Below are positions 31,718 to 40,022 of a stretch of 40,022 bases of DNA, one piece after another. Both the position numbers and the translations under genes were made by a program. Below the pieces are notes generated by a model. That model worked only from the letters and a program-made list of their open reading frames with translations, was not told where the DNA came from and did not search any database. This stretch comes from Bacteroides sp. (GTDB lineage Bacteria; Bacteroidota; Bacteroidia; Bacteroidales; Muribaculaceae): the NCBI GenBank assembly GCA_014802105.1, contig JAAVCX010000003.1, forward strand, positions 40,774-80,795, read 5' to 3'. Numbering within the stretch: position 1 is the stretch's first letter; the number at the start of each line of letters is the position of its first letter.

Positions 31718-32101
31718 ATGAATATTGAACTCGACAAACTCCGCATGCTTCTCGATGCAGTCAAAGCTGTGGATGAAGAAGCGACGGATCCATTCGCCGA
31801 TCTTAAAGATGCTGCATGGAACGTTCTGCATGACAATCCCGGTTACGACTTTGATGAATGGAGTAGCACCCTCGTGGAACAGTATCCGACGGAGGTTGTA
31901 GATGTTTTCGGGACAAACCCCGTGGAGGTCTATGCCGCTCTTGCCGAGATGTGGGACTCGACAGATTACGAAGATCTCGAAACCGGGGAGTGTCACACAT
32001 TTCAGGAGTGGGCCGGGTATTTCGCGACAGACGAGTCAGTAGAGCTCTATGATAAACTCGTTGAAGTGAAGCGTGAGCTCAAAATCGAACAACTTAAATA
32101 A
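31718..32101 (+). CDS. Acidic protein, last phage gene before the host, 127 aa
   Basis: 127 residues from the ATG at 31718; a GTG at 31712 is an alternative. Very acidic, with many Asp/Glu and Trp residues (EEATDPFADLKDAAWNVLHD, TFQEWAGYFATDESVELYD). Strongly acidic small proteins of phages can mimic DNA or bind host enzymes, but no family is recognised. It is the third gene of the cassette behind the repressor. Confidence 0.65.
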   Translation: MNIELDKLRMLLDAVKAVDEEATDPFADLKDAAWNVLHDNPGYDFDEWSSTLVEQYPTEVVDVFGTNPVEVYAALAEMWDSTDYEDLETGECHTFQEWAGYFATDESVELYDKLVEVKRELKIEQLK

Positions 32102-32455
32102 ATGCCCTCTAGCAGTCTGTTTTATGTCGAATGGTACACTTCCACATGAAAGGCGCAAAAGTTGATAGAAAAAGCTAAAACGTACCAAAATGGGTGTTCT
32201 GCTTACGGTCTATGAGAGTGAATGCCAAATCTATCCTAAAACCAAATTAGCCTTAAACAAACATCATTCATGACAAGATCCGCCTATCTTTTAACGGCCA
32301 GTATGACAACACAAAAGAAACGTCTCGGAGTTCCCGGGACGTTTCTTTTACAAAAGTGTTGTAAATTTGTTGCACATTAATAGAAATAATCAGAACATTA
32401 TCGCATATAATATGCTATTTATATGCTGATTATGTCTATTAATCATTAGTGTTAT
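32102..32455. other. Gene-free phage-host junction region
   Basis: 354 nt without a convincing gene. It contains a TAAATTTG box at 32362-32369 without a good -33 partner and a strong terminator. The prophage attachment site should lie here or at the end of the previous gene, but only one end of the element is visible, so the repeated core cannot be defined. Confidence 0.5.
32313..32349. terminator. Strong bidirectional terminator between the phage cassette and der
   Basis: A 16-bp stem, AAAAGAAACGTCTCGG (32313-32328) with CCGGGACGTTTCTTTT (32334-32349, one G-T pair) and a 5-nt loop, flanked by A and T runs. It can stop both the rightward cassette and the leftward der transcript. Confidence 0.9.
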
Positions 32456-33775
32456 TTATTTTTCGCGCATGAAAATGCTGATGGGAGTGCCGTGGAAATC
32501 CCAGGTTTCGCGTATCTTGTTCTCAAGATAGCGACGATAGGGTTCCTTGACCCACTGGGGTAGATTGCAGAAGAATATAAAAGTAGGTATGGGGGCTCCC
32601 TTGAGCATGGTCACATACTTTATCTTAACGAATTTACCCTTGTTGGCAGGAGGGGGATAAGCTCCGATAGCCTCAAGCATTACAGTATTGAGCTGAGAGG
32701 TGGGGATGACACGCTGGCGGTTCTTGCAAACGTCGAGAGCGGTCTCGAGCACTTTGAAGATACGCTGCTTGGTCAAGGCTGAAGCAAAGATGATGGGGAA
32801 GTCGGTGAAGGGAGCGAAACGGGAGCGGATCGCTTCCTCGTAATGACGTATCGCCTCCTTGCTCTTATCCTGCACCAGATCCCACTTGTTGACCACTACT
32901 ACAAGACCCTTCTTGTTGCGCTGTATCAGTGAGAAAATGCTCACATCCTGAGCCTCAATGCCACGTGTAGCGTCAATCATGAGCACACACACGTCGCTGG
33001 CCTCGATGGCGCGGATCGAACGTATTACCGAGTAATATTCAATATCCTCGTTGACCTTGGTTTTCTTACGGATACCGGCGGTATCGACGAGATAGAAGTC
33101 AAAGCCAAACTTGTTGTAGCGAGTGTATATCGAGTCGCGCGTAGTACCGGCTATGTCGGTGACTATGTGGCGTTCCTGTTCCATGAAGGCATTGACCAGT
33201 GAGGATTTACCTGCATTAGGGCGTCCGACAATACAGATTTTAGGTATATCCTCGAGGCCCTCGTCGTCGTTTTCGTCTTTCTCGGGCATCTTGGCTACCA
33301 CTTCGTCCAGAAGGTCGCCGGTGCCGTAACCGCTCACTGCCGACACACCGATCGGGTCGCCAAGACCGAGCGAGTAAAATTCGGCGATATTGTAACGCGA
33401 ATCACCGGCGTCGACTTTGTTGGCAACGAGAATTACAGGCTTGGATGAACGGCGGAGTATCTCGGCCACGTCATCGTCAAGGTCGGTCACACCGTTGGTG
33501 GCGTCCACTACAAAGAGGATTTCATCGGCTTGCTCAATGGCGAGATGAACCTGCTTGTTGATTTCACTTTCGAAGACATCCTCGCTACCTACTACCCAAC
33601 CGCCTGTGTCGACGATGGAGAACTCTTTGCCGTTCCAATCCACCTTGCCATACTGGCGGTCACGGGTTGTGCCGGCCTCGTCGTTGGTGATGGCTGTGCG
33701 AGTCTGGGTCAGGCGGTTGAAGAGGGTTGATTTGCCCACATTCGGCCTGCCGACTATTGCTATTAATTGTGACAT
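32456..33775 (-). CDS. der: Ribosome-biogenesis GTPase Der (EngA), 439 aa
   Basis: 439 residues, full length for the family. Two tandem G domains: G-R-P-N-V-G-K-S (9-16) with N-K-V-D (119-122), and G-R-P-N-A-G-K-S (184-191) with N-K-W-D. A C-terminal KH-like domain ends [13 protein letters not shown]. It acts in maturation of the 50S ribosomal subunit. It is a host gene, transcribed toward the prophage from a promoter near 33880. The start at 33775 follows the usual [17 protein letters not shown]. Confidence 0.97.
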   Translation of the reverse strand: MSQLIAIVGRPNVGKSTLFNRLTQTRTAITNDEAGTTRDRQYGKVDWNGKEFSIVDTGGWVVGSEDVFESEINKQVHLAIEQADEILFVVDATNGVTDLDDDVAEILRRSSKPVILVANKVDAGDSRYNIAEFYSLGLGDPIGVSAVSGYGTGDLLDEVVAKMPEKDENDDEGLEDIPKICIVGRPNAGKSSLVNAFMEQERHIVTDIAGTTRDSIYTRYNKFGFDFYLVDTAGIRKKTKVNEDIEYYSVIRSIRAIEASDVCVLMIDATRGIEAQDVSIFSLIQRNKKGLVVVVNKWDLVQDKSKEAIRHYEEAIRSRFAPFTDFPIIFASALTKQRIFKVLETALDVCKNRQRVIPTSQLNTVMLEAIGAYPPPANKGKFVKIKYVTMLKGAPIPTFIFFCNLPQWVKEPYRRYLENKIRETWDFHGTPISIFMREK

Positions 33776-33876
33776 ATATACCTGAGTTTTAGAATTTCGT
33801 GATTAAACTACTTATATAAAACGCCCGAAGCGAGACAATGGTTCTGGTCAAGGCTGTCGCAACATCCGGCTGTCGC

Positions 33877-33884
33877 AAAGGTAC
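33877..33884 (-). promoter_or_regulatory. Probable -7 box of the der promoter
   Basis: On the minus strand TACCTTTG (TAnnTTTG). The element 20 nt upstream is TTTC rather than TTTG. A direct repeat GGCTGTCGCAA lies beside it in the leader (about 33852-33862 and 33869-33879). Confidence 0.5.
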
Positions 33885-34048
33885 AAATTTAATTCCACAT
33901 ACCGAAATCGGATCTCTTACACTGAAATTGTAATCACTCCTTCAGATATTCAATTGCTCTATGCTGCGATCAGTGGGTGTGAACAGAACCTGATCAGATA
34001 TTAACATTTGTTAAGTGACAGAGTGGGGTGTGGGGAGGAAATTGTTGG

Positions 34049-34056
34049 TATCTTTG
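34049..34056 (+). promoter_or_regulatory. Probable -7 box of the maf promoter
   Basis: TATCTTTG matches TAnnTTTG, 73 nt before the maf ATG. No clear TTTG lies 19-21 nt upstream. Confidence 0.5.
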
Positions 34057-34128
34057 TGAGTAAACATAAATTGTCAATGCTCACGACCGGTGAGGATTGA
34101 CAGAACTTAAAATAAGCACTTCATAGAT

Positions 34129-34719
34129 ATGTTTCATCCTCTAAGTAATCTTGATAAATATCGGGTAATACTCGCGAGCGGGTCGCCGCGCCGTCGGGAA
34201 TTGCTTGCACTTCTTGACCATCCTTTTACGGTAGACACTTCCTATCCTGTCGACGAGACTGTGTCACCTGATATGGCTCCTGACAAGGTGCCTGCCTATC
34301 TGTCGCGGCTCAAGGCCTACGCTTATCCAATTAACGAGGACGACGATCGACTCTTGATCACGGCCGACACCGTGGTGATACTCGATGGCGATGTGCTCGG
34401 TAAACCTGCCGATAAGGATGAGGCTGTAGCGATGCTCCATCGTCTGGCCGAGAGAGATCAGTCGGTAGTGACAGGCGTGACTGTGAGGACAGCCTCGCGT
34501 TGCGAGACCTTTACCGCGGTTTCGAGAGTGGAGTTTGCTCATCTCTCTGATCGTGAGATACGCTATTATGTCGATACTTACTCGCCTCTTGACAAGGCCG
34601 GTGCTTATGGCATACAGGAATGGATCGGAGCTGCGGCGATCAAGAGTATCTCGGGCAGTTTCTATAATGTCATGGGTCTTCCTGTACATAAACTTTATGA
34701 AAAGTTAAAGGAATTTTGA
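34129..34719 (+). CDS. maf: Maf-family nucleoside triphosphate pyrophosphatase, 196 aa
   Basis: 196 residues. L-A-S-G-S-P-R-R-R-E-L-L (15-26) is the nucleotide-binding signature; T-A-D-T-V-V, L-G-K-P and the C-terminal Y-G-I-Q-x-x-x-G-A-A-A-I-K-x-I-x-G-S-F-Y-N-V-M-G-L-P are classic Maf/YhdE motifs. It hydrolyses modified or non-canonical nucleotides (dTTP/UTP type) to the monophosphate. Host gene, upstream of clpC. Confidence 0.95.
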   Translation: MFHPLSNLDKYRVILASGSPRRRELLALLDHPFTVDTSYPVDETVSPDMAPDKVPAYLSRLKAYAYPINEDDDRLLITADTVVILDGDVLGKPADKDEAVAMLHRLAERDQSVVTGVTVRTASRCETFTAVSRVEFAHLSDREIRYYVDTYSPLDKAGAYGIQEWIGAAAIKSISGSFYNVMGLPVHKLYEKLKEF

Positions 34720-34730
34720 CCTGCGGCCGA

Positions 34731-34738
34731 TACATTTG
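34731..34738 (+). promoter_or_regulatory. Probable -7 box for clpC
   Basis: TACATTTG fits TAnnTTTG and lies 107 nt before the clpC ATG. The -33 region is not canonical, which would suit an activated or stress-controlled promoter. Confidence 0.45.
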
Positions 34739-34760
34739 GCACGATGTTTGTTATATAAGT

Positions 34761-34791
34761 TGAGAGATGACACACGAGTGTGTCATTCTCA
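34761..34791 (+). promoter_or_regulatory. Long inverted repeat in the clpC leader
   Basis: TGAGAGATGACACAC pairs with GTGTGTCATTCTCA through 14 bp with one bulged G and a 2-nt centre. It starts about 23 nt after the -7 box. It could be a protein operator or a 5'-leader RNA hairpin. It does not match CIRCE. Confidence 0.62.
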
Positions 34792-34837
34792 GAAAGATCA
34801 ACGACAAACATTTGAAACCCATTTATCAGATATATTA

Positions 34838-37399
34838 ATGGAGACAGTATATACTCAGAAATTCAAGGATGCGGTCAATGGATCACCTCGCGAGGCTGTG
34901 CGCTACAACTCGCGTTATGTGATGCCCGAGCATCTGCTTCTCTCTCTGCTCAACGACTCTGAGGGGGAGGTTGCGGCTCTTATCAGCCGCCTGGCGAAGA
35001 ATGGCGATGCCGCTTCTCTGCGTGAGGAGCTTAACAATATGCTGCTCAATGCTTCGGCCGAGAGTGGTTTCTCCGGACGCGTGGCTTTGGGCGATGTCTC
35101 GATGAGCGACCTGGGATCCCGCATTATCAAACTCAGTGTGCTTGAGGCCCGTATGCTCAAGACCAATGAGGTAGATGCCAAACATCTTCTGCTGGCACTT
35201 TTCCACAATTCTGACGCACAGAGCCGTGACGTGATGGAGGTATTCCGTCGTGCCGGTATTTCCTACGAGGGGCTCTATCGGCTTCTCTCGGCAGGCTCCG
35301 AGCAACCTCTCAGCGCCATACGCGATGATGAGGAAGAGGAGGATGACGACGAGACCCCCTCGGCACCCTCGTCGGGAAGCGCCCGTCAGCGCCCGTCTCA
35401 GTCCTCGCAGTCTAAGACCGGCAATACCGACACTCCTATGCTCGATAAGTTTGGCAACGATATGACACGTGCGGCTATGGATGGTCGTCTCGATCCTGTA
35501 GTCGGTCGTGAGGTTGAGATCGAGCGATTGGCTCAGATACTTAGCCGCCGCAAGAAGAACAATCCTGTGCTCATCGGTGAGCCCGGTGTAGGTAAATCGG
35601 CGATAGTCGAGGGACTTGCGTTGCGTATTGTCAACCGCAAGGTCTCACGTATACTCTTCGATAAGCGTGTCGTGTCGCTCGACATGGCTTCGCTCGTTGC
35701 CGGTACCAAATATCGCGGACAGTTTGAGGAGAGAGTCAAGGGTGTGCTCGACGAGCTCGCCAAAAACAAAAATATTATCCTCTTCATTGACGAGCTCCAC
35801 ACTATTGTCGGGGCCGGCAATGCAGCAGGGTCGATGGATGCAGCCAATCTTCTGAAACCGGCTTTGGCACGAGGTGAGATACAATGTATCGGAGCCACCA
35901 CTCTCGACGAGTACCGTAAGAATATCGAGAACGACGGTGCGCTCGAGCGTCGTTTCCAGAAGGTCATGGTGGAGCCTACCACGGCCGAGGAGACCCGTAT
36001 AATTCTCGATAATATACGCGAGAAGTATGAGGCACATCATAATGTGATCTATACTCCCGAGGCTCTTGATGCCTGTGTGTCGCTTACCGAGCGTTATATC
36101 TCTGACCGCAATTTCCCCGACAAGGCTATCGATGCCATGGATGAGGCCGGCAGTCGTGTCCATGTGACAAATATCGCCGTCCCTTCGGCTATCGAGGAGC
36201 TTGAGAAAGAGATCGCCGAGGCTTCGGCCGAGAAACTTCGTGCTGCTCAGGCCCAGAACTTTGAGAAGGCTGCCTCCTATCGTGACCGGGAGCAGAAGCT
36301 CAAGTCTCAGCTCGAACAGGCCAATGCCGAGTGGCAGGAGAAACTTGCTACTATGCGCGAGACTGTCGACGAGGAGAAGGTGGCTGAGGTCGTCGCTATG
36401 ATGACCGGTGTCCCCGTCCAGAGAGTTGCTCAGGCCGAGGGTAAGCGTCTCAAGGAGATGTCACCCGTCATCAAGGGACAGATCATCGGTCAGGACGGAG
36501 CTATCGACAAAGTGGTCAAGGCTATCCAGCGCAACCGCATCGGTCTGAAAGATCCCAATAAACCGATCGGAACATTCCTGTTCCTCGGCCCGACAGGTGT
36601 CGGCAAGACCCATCTGGCAAAGAAACTTGCCGAATATATGTTTGACTCGAGCGATGCTCTCATACGCATCGACATGAGCGAATACATGGAGAAGTTTACA
36701 GTCTCGCGCCTCGTCGGAGCGCCTCCGGGTTATGTAGGTTACGAAGAGGGCGGACAGCTCACGGAGAAAGTGCGCCGTCATCCCTACTCGATAGTGCTCC
36801 TCGATGAGATCGAGAAGGCCCATCCCGATGTGTTCAATCTGCTGTTGCAGGTGATGGACGAAGGCCGCCTCACCGACTCCCTTGGCCGTCGCGTCGACTT
36901 TAAGAACACGATCATCATCATGACCTCCAACATTGGCTCGCGTCAGCTCAAGGACTTTGGCGGTGGCATCGGCTTCAACTCCCGTCCGGCCGAAGACAAG
37001 GAGGTGAGTCAGAGTGTGATACGCAAGGCTCTTAATAAGGCGTTCGCTCCCGAGTTCCTCAACCGTATCGACGATATCGTAATGTTTGATCCTCTGAGCC
37101 GTGAAGCCATCTTCCGCATCATCGACATCGAACTTGCCGGATTTTACAAGCGTGTGGCCCAGCTCGGCTATAAGCTCACCCTCACCGACGAGGCCCGTGA
37201 TTTTGTTGCTGACAAGGGCTACGATTCACAGTTTGGAGCCCGTCCGCTCAAGCGAGCTATCCAGAAGTATCTCGAGGATACTCTTGCCGAACTCATTATA
37301 GATGATTCGGTCAAGGCCGGCGACGAGATCTATGTCTCATATAAACCCGGCGATGACAAACTCTCTACCGAGATACGCCATCCCGAGTCACAGCAATAA
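34838..37399 (+). CDS. clpC: ClpC-type AAA+ unfoldase of the Clp protease, 853 aa
   Basis: 853 residues from the ATG at 34838 ([20 protein letters not shown]); earlier in-frame codons lack a family match. Clp-N domain, then a Glu/Asp/Ser-rich linker. D1 Walker A is G-E-P-G-V-G-K-S near 247 with [14 protein letters not shown]-like coiled segment (A-Q-N-F-E-K-A-A-x-x-R-D) lies near 471-490. D2 Walker A is G-P-T-G-V-G-K-T near 583. The I-G-F tripeptide near 711 is the ClpP-docking loop, which separates it from ClpB. It unfolds proteins for ClpP degradation in the cytoplasm. Confidence 0.93.
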   Translation: METVYTQKFKDAVNGSPREAVRYNSRYVMPEHLLLSLLNDSEGEVAALISRLAKNGDAASLREELNNMLLNASAESGFSGRVALGDVSMSDLGSRIIKLSVLEARMLKTNEVDAKHLLLALFHNSDAQSRDVMEVFRRAGISYEGLYRLLSAGSEQPLSAIRDDEEEEDDDETPSAPSSGSARQRPSQSSQSKTGNTDTPMLDKFGNDMTRAAMDGRLDPVVGREVEIERLAQILSRRKKNNPVLIGEPGVGKSAIVEGLALRIVNRKVSRILFDKRVVSLDMASLVAGTKYRGQFEERVKGVLDELAKNKNIILFIDELHTIVGAGNAAGSMDAANLLKPALARGEIQCIGATTLDEYRKNIENDGALERRFQKVMVEPTTAEETRIILDNIREKYEAHHNVIYTPEALDACVSLTERYISDRNFPDKAIDAMDEAGSRVHVTNIAVPSAIEELEKEIAEASAEKLRAAQAQNFEKAASYRDREQKLKSQLEQANAEWQEKLATMRETVDEEKVAEVVAMMTGVPVQRVAQAEGKRLKEMSPVIKGQIIGQDGAIDKVVKAIQRNRIGLKDPNKPIGTFLFLGPTGVGKTHLAKKLAEYMFDSSDALIRIDMSEYMEKFTVSRLVGAPPGYVGYEEGGQLTEKVRRHPYSIVLLDEIEKAHPDVFNLLLQVMDEGRLTDSLGRRVDFKNTIIIMTSNIGSRQLKDFGGGIGFNSRPAEDKEVSQSVIRKALNKAFAPEFLNRIDDIVMFDPLSREAIFRIIDIELAGFYKRVAQLGYKLTLTDEARDFVADKGYDSQFGARPLKRAIQKYLEDTLAELIIDDSVKAGDEIYVSYKPGDDKLSTEIRHPESQQ

Positions 37400-37408
37400 A
37401 CCGTCATT

Positions 37409-37462
37409 CAGTCACGGAGACTCTTCCTGTCAGGCAGGAACGGTCGCCGTGACTGTTTTTTT
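37409..37462 (+). terminator. Rho-independent terminator after clpC
   Basis: CAGTCACGG (37409-37417) pairs with CCGTGACTG (37447-37455), with a second inner stem TTCCTG / CAGGAA, followed by seven T residues. Confidence 0.9.
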
Positions 37463-37491
37463 ATGTCCATTTCCTGCAAGTCAGGCCTACC

Positions 37492-38442
37492 ATGAAACAT
37501 CCTCTTAATACCGATATGAGACTTCTTGTCAGTGTCAGGGACTATTTCTTCATAGTTCTTGGCATGATTATTTATTCCATTGGCTTCACTGTATTCATTC
37601 TGCCCCATCAGGTTGTCATCGGAGGCATGTCGGGCTTTGGTACTCTGATCTATTACTTTTCGGGTCAGCGCATACCTGTGGCCGTTGCCATGTATGGAGC
37701 CAATATACTTTTGCTTGTATGCGCCTATCGTTTTCTGGGCAAGAGATTTGTGATCAATACAGTCTTTGGCGCCACTCTGCTCTCTCTGCTCATCGGGGCC
37801 ATCAATCCCTATTTTCAATCACGTCCGCCGCTGGTGACCGATATGACCTTCAGCGTGACCATGGGTTCAGTGTTGCTTGGAATTGGCATCGGTGTCTACT
37901 TCGCCCACCACGGGACAGCGGGAGGCACCGACATTATAGCGGCTGTCATGGAGAAGGTCAGCAATGTAAGTATCGGACGCACCATGATGATCTTCGACAT
38001 GACACTGGTCGGTATCTCGTTCTTTCTGCCGTTTGACGGAGACATGGAGGCACGGGTACAGGCGAGGGTGCAGACCATTATTTATGGTCTCGTGTCGATT
38101 TTTATCTATTCCTATATAGCCGACCGTTTCATCCGCGCCGGCCGTCAGACCATGCAGATATTCATCCTCTCCGACAAATGGCGCTTGATAGCCGACCGTA
38201 TCACCAAGGAGACAGGTCGCGGTGTCACCACCATTGATGTCAAGGGCTTTTGGACCGATACGCCACGTACACTCCTGCTCGTGTGGTGTCGCTTCAGCAA
38301 CACTCTTGAAATCTTTCATATAGTCCATGAGGTGGATCCGGGTGCATATATCACCGACTGCTATGTGCGCGATGTGTGGGGCAACGGATTTGATACTCTC
38401 AGACTGAAACCTCGCTCATCGGGAGCGAAATTTAAGTCGTGA
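37492..38442 (+). CDS. YitT-family membrane protein with DUF2179 domain, 316 aa
   Basis: 316 residues. About five membrane helices fill residues 18-205 (for example FFIVLGMIIYSIGFTVFILP). H-Q-V-V-I-G-G-M-S-G and G-T-A-G-G-T-D-I-I-A are the YitT/DUF161 signatures. The cytoplasmic C-terminus (T-K-E-T-G-R-G-V-T-T-I-D-V-K-G-F-W) is the DUF2179 domain. The family is an inner-membrane protein of uncertain substrate. It has its own position after the clpC terminator. Confidence 0.9.
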   Translation: MKHPLNTDMRLLVSVRDYFFIVLGMIIYSIGFTVFILPHQVVIGGMSGFGTLIYYFSGQRIPVAVAMYGANILLLVCAYRFLGKRFVINTVFGATLLSLLIGAINPYFQSRPPLVTDMTFSVTMGSVLLGIGIGVYFAHHGTAGGTDIIAAVMEKVSNVSIGRTMMIFDMTLVGISFFLPFDGDMEARVQARVQTIIYGLVSIFIYSYIADRFIRAGRQTMQIFILSDKWRLIADRITKETGRGVTTIDVKGFWTDTPRTLLLVWCRFSNTLEIFHIVHEVDPGAYITDCYVRDVWGNGFDTLRLKPRSSGAKFKS

Positions 38443-38479
38443 CCTCAGTGGTTGTTTAATAACAATTAAATCTTTATAC

Positions 38480-39310
38480 ATGAAACTAAAGACATTATCA
38501 GCGCTTTTGTGTTTCGCTGTCCTCTCGCTTCAGGCTCAGGAAAAGCTTGAACTGCCTCTTGGCGATGCTCCTGCCGAAGGTTTCAAAATCGATATGACCG
38601 ATCTGACTAACTCTCCCGGAGTAACGGTCTACCGCCCTAAACGTCCCAACGGCACTGCGATAATCATGTGTCCCGGAGGTGGTTATTCCCATCAGGCTGC
38701 TTCTCACGAGGGACACGATATGGCCCAGTGGATGAATGCCCAGGGGATCACTTACGTCGTGCTTAAATATCGTCTCCCTAAGGGGGATCCCTCTCGGCCT
38801 CTCGACGATGCCCTTGAAGCTGTGAAACTCGTGCGCACCCATGCTAAGGACTGGAAGCTCAATCCCCGTAAGATAGGTATTATGGGAGCTTCGGCCGGTG
38901 GACATCTTGCATCTATGGCAGCGACTCATTGGACAGATTCCCTGTCGCGTCCCGACTTCCAGGTGCTTTTCTACCCGGTGATCACCATGGACTCCACTCT
39001 GACCCACAAAGGCTCGCGACAGAACCTTCTTGGCGAAAATCCTTCAGACGATCTTGTCAATGCTTACAGCAACGAACTTTGTGTCAAACCCACCACTCCA
39101 CAGGCATTCATCATGCTGTCGGGCGATGACAGGGGGGTGCCTCCGGCCAATTCTGTGAAATACTATATGTCGCTTCTTGACAACAAAGTTCCTGCCACGC
39201 TCCACATCTATCCCTCGGGAGGTCACGGATGGGGCTTTCGCGATTCATTCCCCTATAAACGCCAGTGGACAGGGGAGCTTGAGCACTGGCTCCGCTCCCG
39301 AGTCTTCTGA
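38480..39310 (+). CDS. Secreted alpha/beta-hydrolase (esterase of the acetylxylan-esterase-like group), 276 aa
   Basis: 276 residues. A signal peptide ends at L-Q-A-Q (residue 20). The oxyanion-hole motif is C-P-G-G-G-Y-S (64-70). The nucleophile Ser138 is in G-A-S-A-G-G, with Asp216/217 in S-G-D-D and His249 in G-G-H-G-W-G as the rest of the triad. Periplasmic or outer-surface enzymes of this BD-FAE/GH-accessory group remove acyl groups from plant or host glycans. Substrate is not deducible. Confidence 0.87.
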   Translation: MKLKTLSALLCFAVLSLQAQEKLELPLGDAPAEGFKIDMTDLTNSPGVTVYRPKRPNGTAIIMCPGGGYSHQAASHEGHDMAQWMNAQGITYVVLKYRLPKGDPSRPLDDALEAVKLVRTHAKDWKLNPRKIGIMGASAGGHLASMAATHWTDSLSRPDFQVLFYPVITMDSTLTHKGSRQNLLGENPSDDLVNAYSNELCVKPTTPQAFIMLSGDDRGVPPANSVKYYMSLLDNKVPATLHIYPSGGHGWGFRDSFPYKRQWTGELEHWLRSRVF

Positions 39311-39361
39311 TAGCCCCTTCAGTCAGCCGGTATAAATATCCGCCTCGCTCTTGAATGAACT

Positions 39362-39403
39362 GCACCCCAAAAGTTGGACAAAAAACTTTTGGGGTGCTTT
39401 TTT
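39362..39403 (+). terminator. 14-bp hairpin with T-run at an insertion-sequence remnant
   Basis: GCACCCCAAAAGTT (39362-39375) pairs perfectly with AACTTTTGGGGTGC (39384-39397) around an 8-nt loop, followed by TTTTTT. It can terminate the hydrolase transcript. Its sequence, directly before a transposase-like start, matches the terminal region of Bacteroidales IS3-type elements. Confidence 0.8.
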
Positions 39404-39598
39404 ATGAAGTATAGTTATGAACAACGACTCGTTAAAGTTCAACGAGTAAAACAAGGAGAAGGCAGAAACATCTACAGGATGAAGACGATTTCAAAACGGC
39501 AAATCTTCTGCAACATGCGGAAATTTGTTTGTCGAGATATGCTCTATCCCTTGGGGTCATCAGCGCAGAATTATAGACAAGCGCAAAGACGATGCTAA
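39404..39598 (+). pseudogene. Remnant of an IS transposase N-terminus
   Basis: The frame starts MKYSYEQRLVKVQRVKQGEG, which resembles the helix-turn-helix start of IS3-family OrfA proteins (MKYSYE-x-R-L-x-V-V-x-x-V-x-x-G). The similarity is lost after about 20 residues, and the frame ends at 39598 with no transposase core. It is a decayed insertion, not an active element. The rest of the gap up to 39864 shows no gene. Confidence 0.6.
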
Positions 39599-39864
39599 AA
39601 AGGCTCTTCCGCCATCACGCTTCCGAATGTAGTGTAAAAACATGAGATTGAGAAGCGTAATGTATTTGCCTTAGACATGATCTGTGATGAGTATACCATG
39701 TCAGCGGATAGCTGGTCGATGTGATGTGTTTTTAAGATGCGTCAGCCTAAGTCATTTTATCTTATATTCGATTTACCATCAAACAGACGTCATTCACCAT
39801 TGAAAATAAACTTTTGTCTTCAAAAAGGTCTTATTAATATAAATAGAAACAAAAACTGGAAAAT

Positions 39865-40022
39865 ATGAACTTCAAGTATTTATTTAGCGGCATTACCGTT
39901 GGGTTATGTCTTGTCACGGTAAGCATTCCGTTGGCTGGTTGCGCCCAGAAATCTGATAAACAATCAACGGAAAACACTATGAGCAACGATGCACGCATGA
40001 AGCGTGGTGGAGGACGCCCCGG
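39865..40022 (+). CDS. Lipoprotein gene, 3' truncated by the window
   Basis: The ATG at 39865 reads MNFKYLFSGITVGLCLVTVS, then I-P-L-A-G-C with Cys26 as the expected lipidated residue, followed by a polar stretch. It runs off the window in frame. The mature function is not visible. Confidence 0.75.
   Translation, partial: MNFKYLFSGITVGLCLVTVSIPLAGCAQKSDKQSTENTMSNDARMKRGGGRP

Noticed and set aside
34838-37399. ClpB disaggregase
   Set aside because: A UVR-like short middle segment and an I-G-F ClpP loop are present, and the long ClpB coiled-coil middle domain is absent.
39362-39598. An intact insertion sequence
   Set aside because: Only a terminal hairpin and about 20 transposase-like residues are found; no catalytic core or second end follows.
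1-40022. CRISPR array
   Set aside because: No regularly spaced direct repeats were seen; repeats inside the tail fibre and methyltransferase are coding repeats.

Overview
The window is the right-hand part of a temperate Bacteroidales phage genome, most simply an integrated prophage, followed by host chromosome. Three things point to Bacteroidales. Promoters have the form TTTG-N20-TAnnTTTG. The phage protein families (RecT, a DUF1064 nuclease, a DUF6291-type protein, an HU-like protein) are typical of gut Bacteroides-type prophages. The flanking genes (der, maf, a ClpC-type unfoldase, YitT, a secreted esterase) look like a gut Bacteroidales chromosome, perhaps Muribaculaceae; that last step is inference.

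Layout. Positions 1-10596 (+ strand) are late genes: the end of a structural gene, an adaptor-like protein, a 1376-residue tail fibre, a second tail-associated protein, a lysis cassette (GH108 endolysin, a spanin with both a lipobox and a C-terminal membrane helix, a membrane-anchored coiled-coil protein) and three small related proteins in tandem. A strong bidirectional terminator (10604-10646) separates them from a convergent minus-strand transcription unit of about 20 kb (30489 down to 10694). Read in its own direction this unit encodes a Cro-like protein, an HTH_17 protein, small proteins, a tRNA cluster with abnormal anticodon loops, RecT, a coiled-coil protein, a RecE-like exonuclease, an SNF2 helicase, an HU-like protein, an Acb2/Tad1-like anti-defence candidate, a DUF1064 nuclease, replication proteins, C5 and N6 DNA methyltransferases, a PP-loop sulfur-type enzyme and finally, unexpectedly, a putative virion stabilization/tail-hub protein. 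A small plus-strand gene at 17266 with its own promoter and a flanking 12-bp inverted repeat interrupts the unit.

The lysis-lysogeny switch is at 30490-30623: two opposed Bacteroidales promoters and two palindromic operators between a Cro-like gene and an S24-type repressor. Downstream of the repressor is a three-gene cassette (31390-32101) likely to be expressed in the lysogen. No integrase is visible, so the left end of the element and its integration gene lie outside the window. The phage-host boundary must lie between 32101 and 32456.

From 32456 onward the genes are host: der (minus), maf, clpC, a YitT-family transporter-like protein, a secreted alpha/beta hydrolase, an insertion-sequence remnant and the start of a lipoprotein gene. 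The most notable signals are a tRNA-Thr(GGU)-like gene split by about 124 nt in its anticodon loop, flanked by two other tRNA genes with anticodon-loop defects; the Acb2/Tad1-like protein; and the internal plus-strand switch near 17.2 kb.
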